Assembly (NCBI RefSeq): GCF_021654795.1
Contig: NZ_AP025344.1
Coordinates: forward strand, 5,704,501 to 5,768,500
Length of the DNA stretch: 64,000 nt
Direction of reading: 5' to 3'
Source of the DNA: Paenibacillus dendritiformis
Lineage (GTDB): Bacteria > Bacillota > Bacilli > Paenibacillales > Paenibacillaceae
Shown piece by piece: positions 33,931 through 41,488 of the stretch. The notes under the pieces were generated by a model. The model was not told the DNA's origin. It worked only from the letters and a program-made list of their open reading frames with translations, and made no database searches. A program made the translations under genes and the position numbers. The first letter of the stretch is position 1, and each line of letters starts with the position of its first letter.

Positions 33931-35095
33931 AAAACTCTCCTGTCAAATGCGGACTGCTTGGAATATTAATGATCTGATTCTGCAGAGATTCAGTTACCTT
34001 TAATGGCATCTTCGGCATTTGTTCGTACATGGCAAGCTTATGAAGCGGAGTCCAAATAGGACGTGTCATGATACCTTTCCTATTCGTCATCTCCAGTATA
34101 GCTTCCCTTATCTGTTCATCAGGTTGGTCCAATATTATTGCATTTAGCCAGTAGTTACTTCTGGCATAAGGCATTTCTTGAAATATACTAACCCCTTCAA
34201 CCAATTCAAAGGCAGCCTGGTATTTCATTGCAAGTCTGCGCTTCGCTTCAACTAGTCTCGGTAAATACTCTAATTGAGCGCATCCCAGGGCAGCATTAAT
34301 ATTAGGCAACCGATAATTATACCCCACTTCCGTGTGCACAAAGTTCCAGGGGTGGGGTTGTTTTGCCGTCGTCGTAATGTGTTTGGCCCGTCTAGCGATG
34401 TTTTCATCATTAGTGACGATTGCCCCGCCTCCGCCAGTAGTCATGATTTTGTTCCCATTAAAGCTGAATGCTCCTATGCTTCCTATTGTCCCGCAGTGCT
34501 TGCTCTTATAAATCGATCCTAAAGATTCTGCAGCATCCTCAACACATACGATATGAAACCTCGTACATACATCGATAAGCGGGTCCATATCCACGGGATG
34601 TCCAAATGTATGCATAGGCACCACAGCTCGAATAATATTTCCAGTTAGGCGGTTATAGCATATTCCTGCACGGACTTCGGCTATCTCGAGTAAGTAGTCT
34701 TCCAGGGCAGCAGAATCAATGCCTAATGTCCTCGCAGATACATCAATAAAATGGGGGAGCGCATGACAGTATGCTACTGCATTGGCTGTAGCCACAAAGG
34801 ATAGAGAGGGAATCAAAACTTCATCTTTCTCTTGAACGCCAGCCAATAACAAGCTAATATGAAGAGCGGCTGTCCCATTAACGACGGCTACGGCATGCTT
34901 GACTCCCAAATAATCCGCAAGGTCCCGTTCAAACCTTGAAACATATGAACCTACTGATGACACCCAGCCGCTGTCTAAACAATCCTTGACGTAATTCCAT
35001 TCCTCCCCTTGAAAACGAGGTTCATGCAATGATACTGTTCCATTTTGTTGTGGCAACAACTCGCTTAACTTATTGATAATGTCATTCACCATCAT
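33923..35095 (-). CDS. legC: PLP-dependent amino-sugar aminotransferase
   Basis: 390 residues, DegT/DnrJ/EryC1 family. The PLP lysine is in SFNGNKIMTTGGGG near residue 217, with EDAAESLGS upstream. It transfers an amino group to C4 of the 4-keto-6-deoxy sugar nucleotide made by the dehydratase. It starts 17 bases after the legB stop. LegC-type enzymes are usually about 380-390 residues, as here. Confidence 0.88.
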   Translation of the reverse strand: MMVNDIINKLSELLPQQNGTVSLHEPRFQGEEWNYVKDCLDSGWVSSVGSYVSRFERDLADYLGVKHAVAVVNGTAALHISLLLAGVQEKDEVLIPSLSFVATANAVAYCHALPHFIDVSARTLGIDSAALEDYLLEIAEVRAGICYNRLTGNIIRAVVPMHTFGHPVDMDPLIDVCTRFHIVCVEDAAESLGSIYKSKHCGTIGSIGAFSFNGNKIMTTGGGGAIVTNDENIARRAKHITTTAKQPHPWNFVHTEVGYNYRLPNINAALGCAQLEYLPRLVEAKRRLAMKYQAAFELVEGVSIFQEMPYARSNYWLNAIILDQPDEQIREAILEMTNRKGIMTRPIWTPLHKLAMYEQMPKMPLKVTESLQNQIINIPSSPHLTGEFYA

Positions 35096-35112
35096 AGTCC
35101 ATCGCCTGATTT

Positions 35113-36120
35113 CTATATATTATAAATGCCAGTTTTGTATAGACCCAGGTTATCGGGTTGTGTAAACCATTCAATCGTCGATTTCAGACCTGCCCTTAAG
35201 CCATCTTTTCCTTGATATTTGGGCTTCCATCCCAAAAGCCTTTCCGCTTTAGAATTATCCGCCCACAAACGCTCCACTTCGCTTTTATCAGGACGCATTC
35301 TTTCTGCAGCAGTTTGAATGGTTATTGATCGCCCCATAACATCTGCAATCAGTTCAACCGTTTCGCCAATACTAATTTCATAATTACTTCCAATATTAAT
35401 TTCTTCTCCTACAGAGTTAGGCGACTCCAACATGGCAATAAACCCGCGGACGGTATCTTCTACATAGTTAAAATCACGGGTTGGATGCAGTGCGCCTAGT
35501 TCAATCACGTCCTTGCCAGATGCGATTTGCGTTATTGCTGTTGGAATAATAGCCCTTGCAGATTGTCTTGGTCCATATGTATTGAATGGGCGTATGACAC
35601 CAACTGGAGTTCCGAAGGAACGGTAAAACGAAAGTGCCAACTGATCTGCTCCTATCTTCGAAGCAGAGTAAGGCGATTGTCCCTGCAAGGGGTGTGCTTC
35701 ATTAATCGGAACATACCGGGCAGTACCATACACTTCACTGGTAGATGTATGGATTACCTTCTCAATATCCAACTCTCTTGCAGCCTGAAGCACATTCAAC
35801 GTTCCTTTAATATTTGTGTCTACGTAGGTATCCGGCGAATGATAGGAGTAAGGAATTGCAATGAGCGCAGCCAAGTGCAGGACCGCATCGCAATCCTTCA
35901 TCGCCGACTTCACACCGTGCGGATCACGTATATCGCCACTGAACACTTCAAATTGACCACGCACATCATCTGCGCAAGCATCGAGCCATCCCCATGTGTT
36001 GAACGAATTATAGAAGACAAAGGCTCTTATGTCGTAACCCTCCCGGATCAACGTTTCCGTTAAATGTGAACCTATGAACCCGTCTGCTCCTGTAACAAGA
36101 ATTTTTTTATTTGACTTCAC
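35113..36120 (-). CDS. legB: NAD-dependent nucleotide-sugar 4,6-dehydratase
   Basis: 335 residues, extended short-chain dehydrogenase fold. VTGADGFIGSHL binds NAD near the N-terminus, and the catalytic Tyr-Lys pair is in SPYSASKIGADQL near 150. It makes the 4-keto-6-deoxy intermediate, the first committed step of the pathway. GTG start with GAGGAG upstream; the gene overlaps the maf stop by 14 bases, so it is read from the same transcript. Confidence 0.88.
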   Translation of the reverse strand: MKSNKKILVTGADGFIGSHLTETLIREGYDIRAFVFYNSFNTWGWLDACADDVRGQFEVFSGDIRDPHGVKSAMKDCDAVLHLAALIAIPYSYHSPDTYVDTNIKGTLNVLQAARELDIEKVIHTSTSEVYGTARYVPINEAHPLQGQSPYSASKIGADQLALSFYRSFGTPVGVIRPFNTYGPRQSARAIIPTAITQIASGKDVIELGALHPTRDFNYVEDTVRGFIAMLESPNSVGEEINIGSNYEISIGETVELIADVMGRSITIQTAAERMRPDKSEVERLWADNSKAERLLGWKPKYQGKDGLRAGLKSTIEWFTQPDNLGLYKTGIYNI

Positions 36121-37984
36121 GACTATGCTCCTCTATACATTTTTCCACCTTATTTATTCCTTCTCTAAAATATTCAATGAGCCTAGGAGTGACCTCCTGC
36201 ATATTAGAAGTAACGGGGAGAAGATGCTTTACCAAAAGCCTTCCACGTTTAGACTCATCCTTTTCGCTAACGATTTTTGGTATGTAGCGACGGAAAATAA
36301 CGAGTTGATGGTGAAGGATAGCGGAATAAATATATGTAAATACAGGTTTATTTACAATTTCGGACCATTTTTGTTCAATAAAACTGACGTAATTATCGAA
36401 AGAATCCATGGTCTTATCAGTCGATAAAATTTGCCGACAATATTCGTTTATTCGCTCTAATGTAGAATTACATTTCCCTAGTTGCTCCAAGAGATCTTGC
36501 ATCTTTTCGAGCGCCATTTTTCCATTCTCTACGCATGATGACTCATGCGATGCTGTATTAAATAATGAGCCATCAGATTTATTCCATTCTGGATGCTCAT
36601 CAAGCAAGTATTCAATTGGAGTATGCTTTGTTCCTTTGATATGAGCTCCAACTTTAGATGTATTAATAAATTCAATCTTAGAATTGAAAAACGAAATAAG
36701 TTCTTCAATAGACTCTAACGTGACCATCATTGGAATGGATGTAGGGTTCGTGCCCCCACAAACATTTGGAACCTCTAACTCTGTTACTGCTTCTAAATAA
36801 TCGGTTATCTCTTCGTCTGTAAAATGATCAACTTTATTGGCATAAAGCCTATTATTGGGGTAAGAAAAATCTTGTCCAGCAAAGATGATAGAAGATGCCC
36901 CCATATATACAGCTGCTTGAATGGCGGTTCCTGTTACAGAACACGCTGAAGCGAACGTTGGTGCATCCTGTTCATTAAGCAGGTATTCCGTTAATGTATC
37001 TTCGGCAATCGCCACATGAAATAGCGCTTTACGTTTATTCTCAATTATCTTATGGTGTACATATGTCCCATAAAGTAATGGAATATCGGAATACTGCAGG
37101 CCGCTAAAAACTTGATAATTTTTTTCACTTCCATCAAGAGTGACAATTAAATCGGGAATGATTCCGATACTAAATAAAAATTGTACACTTGAGCCAGCTG
37201 CAATGGTAAAAACTCTGGAAGATAGTTGTTGTAAAGCTTCCTTATCCAAATCTGCCGAGGGACCTGAACCAACAATAAGAACCGGTTGCTGTTTGAGAAC
37301 GTCCTTCAACTTCTTCACTGAATGACTGGAAATATTTTTAGGCATATTCAATGTGATATTTTTTACCCAGTCCTCTCCAAAGACCGCATAGGTAGCTAAG
37401 TTACTTCGATACCGGTTAATTTCTTTTTTACACAAGCGATTAAATACTCGCATCTCATCTGAATAGATCCGCTCATACCCATTAAGGCTCACAATTTTAT
37501 ATGAACTCGTAATTACATCGATAACACTGGTAATCATTTGTTCTTGGATAAATTCTTCCCTCCCAACCCCCAGAACAATAAGATTGGGGTGGAGAAGAAT
37601 TCCTTCTAAATTTCTGGATTCTATTGCTCTAATAAAAATAGCAGGTTCAGGTTCATAAATATAAAATCGCTTATGAGGATATCTCTTCATTAATTCCTCG
37701 ATATGATAACCTAATCCCATTCCATACACAAACAAATCATCTGAATCGGAAATATTACTTTCCAATGAATCACACCATCGTTCTGCCTCTTCAATTGGGT
37801 TGTACCGGCTATGAAGATAACTGATGGAACCATCGGCTTTGAGAACTTTGATCGTCACTTCGTTGGAATGAGAGTTAACAACTTCAACACTATTAGTATC
37901 AACTGAATGGCCCGTCACAGCAGTATACAGATTGGGGTAAGTTGACTGTAAAACAGATAAATTCCGTTCTAGCACATTAGACAT
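36107..37984 (-). CDS. maf: motility accessory factor (Maf) flagellin glycosyltransferase
   Basis: 625 residues from ATG at 37984, with GGGAG 6 bases upstream. The central DUF115/MAF_flag10 domain is recognisable (LIVGSGPSADLDKEALQQLS near 240; IFAGQDFSYPNN near 365). Maf proteins transfer activated nonulosonic acids onto Ser/Thr of flagellin in the cytoplasm before export. The gene lies between the flagellin genes and the sugar synthesis genes and overlaps the preceding unknown gene by 8 bases. Confidence 0.88.
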   Translation of the reverse strand: MSNVLERNLSVLQSTYPNLYTAVTGHSVDTNSVEVVNSHSNEVTIKVLKADGSISYLHSRYNPIEEAERWCDSLESNISDSDDLFVYGMGLGYHIEELMKRYPHKRFYIYEPEPAIFIRAIESRNLEGILLHPNLIVLGVGREEFIQEQMITSVIDVITSSYKIVSLNGYERIYSDEMRVFNRLCKKEINRYRSNLATYAVFGEDWVKNITLNMPKNISSHSVKKLKDVLKQQPVLIVGSGPSADLDKEALQQLSSRVFTIAAGSSVQFLFSIGIIPDLIVTLDGSEKNYQVFSGLQYSDIPLLYGTYVHHKIIENKRKALFHVAIAEDTLTEYLLNEQDAPTFASACSVTGTAIQAAVYMGASSIIFAGQDFSYPNNRLYANKVDHFTDEEITDYLEAVTELEVPNVCGGTNPTSIPMMVTLESIEELISFFNSKIEFINTSKVGAHIKGTKHTPIEYLLDEHPEWNKSDGSLFNTASHESSCVENGKMALEKMQDLLEQLGKCNSTLERINEYCRQILSTDKTMDSFDNYVSFIEQKWSEIVNKPVFTYIYSAILHHQLVIFRRYIPKIVSEKDESKRGRLLVKHLLPVTSNMQEVTPRLIEYFREGINKVEKCIEEHSREVK

Positions 37985-38570
37985 AAATATCTCCCGCAAG
38001 TTCATTTATAGATTCAAATAACGGAAAAAATTCATAAGTAATAATATCGCCGCCCCAAATAAAATCTTCTTGTATGAGGGCATCATTAATATTATTAATA
38101 TGTTGACCTAACCTTTCTATTTTTTCATCAATTCTTATTACCATTTCTCTAGATAACCCCACTTCTTTTAGTAAAGAATTGAGAAAGTTTAAGGAAACAT
38201 GCAACCATTGCAACCCTTCTGTAAATTCACCAAACAATTTCCAGTCCTTCTCTGATACTTTGCCGTAAAATATAGATACCAGATTTTCTTTATGATCAAA
38301 AATTCTTTCAACATAATTTCTTATTTGGTCTAGAGTCTCATTAATCGCATCCTTCATGGTAATCGTTTGGAACCTTAATTCAGAGATGTGGTTTACATTC
38401 TTTGCTATATACTCTACATCGGTATCATAGGCTGTCTCTCCATCTATCGTTGTAGAATAAACTAACTTGCCTGTCTGAACAAGCTCTTCCCGGAAAACGT
38501 TCCACCAAGGCATGAAATCCGAACTATTTATAATCTTCTTTTTTATTTCTCCATCCGTATATATCTGCAT
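37977..38570 (-). CDS. unrecognised protein co-transcribed with maf
   Basis: 197 residues, acidic, soluble and mostly helical in appearance, with Trp/aromatic-rich N-terminus (SDFMPWWNVFREEL). No domain is recognised. AAAGGAG precedes the ATG, a sigma-D-like promoter lies about 30 bases further up, and the stop overlaps maf. Position suggests a cytosolic partner of Maf or of flagellin, such as a specificity factor or chaperone, but this is inference from context only. Confidence 0.7.
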   Translation of the reverse strand: MQIYTDGEIKKKIINSSDFMPWWNVFREELVQTGKLVYSTTIDGETAYDTDVEYIAKNVNHISELRFQTITMKDAINETLDQIRNYVERIFDHKENLVSIFYGKVSEKDWKLFGEFTEGLQWLHVSLNFLNSLLKEVGLSREMVIRIDEKIERLGQHINNINDALIQEDFIWGGDIITYEFFPLFESINELAGDIYV

Positions 38571-38601
38571 TTTATACGCTCCTTTACTTCCTTTATTTTA
38601 A

Positions 38602-38629
38602 TTATCGGTATGCGGCGTTCAATATTTTA
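38602..38629 (-). promoter_or_regulatory. sigma-D-like promoter of the glycosylation operon
   Basis: Minus strand TAAA, 16 bases, ACCGATAA; the motility sigma consensus is TAAA-N15-GCCGATAT. The 16-base spacing is the same as in both flagellin promoters of this window, which supports co-regulation with motility. Confidence 0.65.
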
Positions 38630-38647
38630 TGGAGGGGGGACAGGTCA

Positions 38648-38682
38648 TAAAAATAGGCGCTTTCGCAATTCGCGAAAGCGCC
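38648..38682 (-). terminator. terminator after flagellin gene 1
   Basis: Perfect 11-bp stem GGCGCTTTCGC / GCGAAAGCGCC, loop of 5, followed on the minus strand by TATTTTTAT. Confidence 0.9.
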
Positions 38683-38702
38683 CAGGGTAAACCAATTTTC
38701 TT

Positions 38703-39518
38703 TTAGCCTAAAAGTTTCAAAACCGACTGTGGAGCAGAGTTGGCTTGAGCCAGCATTGCTGTACCCGCTTGAACCAGGATTTGATTACGAGTAAAGTCTG
38801 TCATTTCTTTCGCCATATCAGCGTTGCGGATACGGGATTCAGAAGCGGACAGGTTCTCGGCAGTTACGCCCAAGTTGTTAATGGTGTGTTCCAGACGGTT
38901 TTGTACCGCACCAAAGGCTGCACGTTGTTCCGCAACTGTGTTAATCGCCGCTGCAATTGTGGAAAGAGCGTTGCTTGCTGCTGTTTGCGTGCCAATGCTC
39001 AAGCTATTCACCTTTAATTCAGCTGCTCTCATGTCCTTCAGTTGTGCAGTTAACGTATTACCCTTTTCAACACCAATTTGGAAGCTGACCGTTGCACTAG
39101 CATTCAGCAATTTAATTCCATTAAAGTTCGTGGAACTTGCAATGTTATCGATTTCTGCAATCAATGCATCCACTTCTTTTTGGGTGTTTGCACGGTCTTT
39201 AGCATCATAAGTTCCCGTAGCAGCTTGGTTAGCCAACGTGTTCAAACGCTGCAGCATGGAATGTACTTCTGTCAAAGCACCCTCAGCCGTTTGAATCAGG
39301 GAGATACCGTCCTGCGCATTGCGCATCGCTTGGTTCATACCGCCGATTTGGAAACGCATTTTCTCAGAGATAGCGAGACCTGCCGCATCGTCCGCCGCAC
39401 GGTTAATGCGGAACCCGGAAGACAATTTCTCCATTGTCTTGCCCATTGCTGTGTTGTTCATGCCCAGATTGCGGTGAGCATTGATTGCGCCTACGTTCGT
39501 GTTAATAAACATCGACAT
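38703..39518 (-). CDS. hag: flagellin (copy 1)
   Basis: 271 residues, a short flagellin with conserved D0/D1 domains at both ends (INTNVGAINAHRNLGMNNTA; RIRNADMAKEMTDFTRNQIL) and a small variable middle, as in B. subtilis Hag. It is exported and polymerised into the filament. It is nearly identical to the copy at 39781-40596 except between about residues 98 and 195. Ser/Thr in the middle region are the likely targets of the adjacent Maf. Leader elements are listed separately. Confidence 0.97.
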   Translation of the reverse strand: MSMFINTNVGAINAHRNLGMNNTAMGKTMEKLSSGFRINRAADDAAGLAISEKMRFQIGGMNQAMRNAQDGISLIQTAEGALTEVHSMLQRLNTLANQAATGTYDAKDRANTQKEVDALIAEIDNIASSTNFNGIKLLNASATVSFQIGVEKGNTLTAQLKDMRAAELKVNSLSIGTQTAASNALSTIAAAINTVAEQRAAFGAVQNRLEHTINNLGVTAENLSASESRIRNADMAKEMTDFTRNQILVQAGTAMLAQANSAPQSVLKLLG

Positions 39519-39545
39519 TCTTCATCATCCTCCATGATATCATTC

Positions 39546-39563
39546 GGCCACATCCTTGCGGCC
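39546..39563 (-). promoter_or_regulatory. CsrA-type hairpin in the flagellin 1 leader
   Basis: Minus strand GGCC GCAAGGATGT GGCC: a 4-bp stem exposing CAAGGATGT, which fits the CsrA consensus CARGGAUGU exactly. A second GGA site overlaps the Shine-Dalgarno (TGGAGGATG). The paired arrangement matches the two CsrA sites in the B. subtilis hag leader. csrA and fliW are encoded 4 kb away. Confidence 0.65.
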
Positions 39564-39571
39564 TATTATAT

Positions 39572-39599
39572 ATATCGAGTAATGATCATACATTTTTTA
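39572..39599 (-). promoter_or_regulatory. sigma-D-like promoter of flagellin 1
   Basis: Minus strand TAAA, 16 bases, CTCGATAT (consensus GCCGATAT). Confidence 0.7.
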
Positions 39600-39731
39600 T
39601 AGTAAAAACAAATTATCTTTCAATGATCTACTAATAAGAAAGTTTGCTCCATTCTCTTAGTTATGAATTGGATCCATAAGAAAAACTAATTCCAATGGGG
39701 TTGACATAGGATAAACAAGATTGATCCCTAT

Positions 39732-39767
39732 AAAAAAACTTCCAGCCAAAAATAGGCTGGAAGTTTT
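39732..39767 (-). terminator. terminator after flagellin gene 2
   Basis: Stem AAAACTTCCAGCC / GGCTGGAAGTTTT with a 7-base loop and a run of seven T on the minus strand. The rest of 39519-39780 holds only the leader and promoter of copy 1. Confidence 0.9.
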
Positions 39768-39780
39768 GAAAAAGTCAATA

Positions 39781-40596
39781 TTACCCCAAAAGCTTCAAAA
39801 CAGATTGTGGAGCAGAGTTCGCTTGAGCCAGCATTGCTGTACCCGCTTGAACCAGAATTTGATTCCGAGTAAAGTCTGTCATTTCTTTCGCCATATCAGC
39901 GTTGCGAATACGGGATTCAGAAGCGGACAGGTTCTCGGCAGTTACGCCCAAGTTGTTAATGGTGTGTTCTAGACGGTTTTGTACCGCACCAAAAGCTGCA
40001 CGTTGTTCAGCAACTGTGTTAATCGCCGCTGCAATTGTGGAAAGAGCCGCATTAGCCTTGGCCTGTGTGCTGATGCTCAAACCACTTACACCGAGTGCAG
40101 AAGTTTTCATACTCGTGAGAGCAGCAGTTAGCGTATTCGTTTTTTCTACGCCAATTTGGAAGCTGACATTTGCACTCGAATTCAACAATTTAATTCCGTT
40201 AAAGTTTGTGGAGCCTGCAATATTGTCAATTTCCGCGAGCAAAGCATCCACTTCTTTTTGCGTGTTCGCACGGTCTTTATTATCATAAGTACCCGTAGCG
40301 GATTGGTTTGCTAGCGTGTTCAAACGCTGCAGCATGGAATGTACTTCTGTCAAAGCGCCCTCAGCCGTTTGAATCAAGGAGATACCATCCTGTGCATTGC
40401 GCATAGCTTGATTCATACCACCGATTTGGAAACGCATTTTCTCGGAGATAGCGAGACCTGCCGCATCGTCTGCCGCACGGTTGATACGGAAGCCGGAAGA
40501 CAATTTTTCCATTGTCTTGCCCATTGCTGTGTTGTTCATGCCCAGGTTGCGGTGAGCGTTGATTGCGCCCACGTTCGTGTTAATAAACATCGACAT
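39781..40596 (-). CDS. hag: flagellin (copy 2)
   Basis: 271 residues, same length as copy 1. Residues of about 1-97 and 196-271 are identical or almost so; the middle differs (for example ALTSMKTSALGVSGLSIST against QLKDMRAAELKVNSLSIGT). Both genes keep full promoters, leaders and terminators, so both are probably expressed and the filament may be mixed. Tandem duplication with homogenised ends is the simplest origin. Confidence 0.97.
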   Translation of the reverse strand: MSMFINTNVGAINAHRNLGMNNTAMGKTMEKLSSGFRINRAADDAAGLAISEKMRFQIGGMNQAMRNAQDGISLIQTAEGALTEVHSMLQRLNTLANQSATGTYDNKDRANTQKEVDALLAEIDNIAGSTNFNGIKLLNSSANVSFQIGVEKTNTLTAALTSMKTSALGVSGLSISTQAKANAALSTIAAAINTVAEQRAAFGAVQNRLEHTINNLGVTAENLSASESRIRNADMAKEMTDFTRNQILVQAGTAMLAQANSAPQSVLKLLG

Positions 40597-40625
40597 TCTT
40601 CATCATCCTCCATGATTTCATTATG

Positions 40626-40645
40626 GGGCCACTTCCTTGCGGCCC
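40626..40645 (-). promoter_or_regulatory. CsrA-type hairpin in the flagellin 2 leader
   Basis: Minus strand GGGCC GCAAGGAAGT GGCCC: a 5-bp stem with AAGGAAG in the loop, plus the same TGGAGGATG site over the Shine-Dalgarno as in copy 1. Confidence 0.6.
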
Positions 40646-40652
40646 ATTATAT

Positions 40653-40680
40653 ATATCGAACTTTCATAATCTTTTTTTTA
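40653..40680 (-). promoter_or_regulatory. sigma-D-like promoter of flagellin 2
   Basis: Minus strand TAAA, 16 bases, TTCGATAT, in the same layout as copy 1. Confidence 0.7.
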
Positions 40681-40699
40681 TAGCTAAAATAAAAGCAGC

Positions 40700-41074
40700 T
40701 TATTTTTTTTGATCAAAATAAAAAGCCACTTGATCCACTCTTCCCATACCTTGATAGGCATTCATAATCGTCTTGCTTTGGCGGACGCCTTGGACCTGGG
40801 AGCCCAGTTGACTTATTTGTCTTTCAATGCGATCGATTATGGACTGGTAAAGCACCTGAAGCGTCTGACAACGTATAGCTTCCTGGTTTCTTTCTTCCTT
40901 AGTAAGCATTCCTGGATCAACAGACGAGATAGATTCCTTCAGTTGATCCCACTTTTCCACAAATGCAAGGAAAGCTGAATCCTGCCATTCTCGTTCCTTT
41001 ATTTCAAGAATATATTGTTGGCATAAGTCGATCATCTCATCGTATATATCAAGTCTTGTTCGAGTATCACGCAT
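40700..41074 (-). CDS. fliT: FliT-like flagellar chaperone
   Basis: 124 residues from the ATG at 41074, which overlaps the fliS stop (ATGCGTGA). A charged, helical small protein without membrane segments. Assignment as FliT (export chaperone of the filament cap FliD) rests mainly on its place directly after fliD-fliS, the standard fliDST order, plus size; sequence motifs are weak in this family. Confidence 0.7.
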   Translation of the reverse strand: MRDTRTRLDIYDEMIDLCQQYILEIKEREWQDSAFLAFVEKWDQLKESISSVDPGMLTKEERNQEAIRCQTLQVLYQSIIDRIERQISQLGSQVQGVRQSKTIMNAYQGMGRVDQVAFYFDQKK

Positions 41075-41468
41075 AATTTTGACCCGCCGTAACATCTTTG
41101 CCGATCGTTTCCCAAGCGTCTTTGATGGATTGAATCACGTTTTTAGCTTCCGCTAGCGGCTGTTGAGATTTTTGGATATTAGCTTGAACTAGTTGGTCAA
41201 TCACATACAAATACAGATTTTTTAGATTTTGGGCAACTTCCCCGCCTTCGCGTTCGTTCAAGCAAGCAATCAACTCATAGATGATATCCTGCACCTTCAG
41301 AATATGCTGGTGGGCCAACATGGGATTATCTTCTGTAAGCGCAGTTTCCGCCTGATTCATATACTTTAACGCCCCGTAATATAGCATAAGAATCAACTTA
41401 TGAGGGGAAGCTGTTTCATATTTATTTTTTTGGTAGGCTTGATAACCGGCGGTCATATTGGTGTACAT
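41067..41468 (-). CDS. fliS: flagellin export chaperone FliS
   Basis: 133 residues, full length. The family N-terminus YQAYQKNKYETASPHKLILM is clear. FliS binds the flagellin C-terminus in the cytoplasm and, in B. subtilis, helps flagellin titrate FliW away from CsrA. It is 20 bases downstream of fliD, with GGGGATG upstream of the ATG. Confidence 0.95.
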   Translation of the reverse strand: MYTNMTAGYQAYQKNKYETASPHKLILMLYYGALKYMNQAETALTEDNPMLAHQHILKVQDIIYELIACLNEREGGEVAQNLKNLYLYVIDQLVQANIQKSQQPLAEAKNVIQSIKDAWETIGKDVTAGQNYA

Positions 41469-41488
41469 CTATTCATCCCCTTAACCTG

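Noticed and set aside
38703..40596. Flagellin duplication as an assembly artefact
   Set aside because: The copies differ in the middle, in leaders and in terminators, so both are real.
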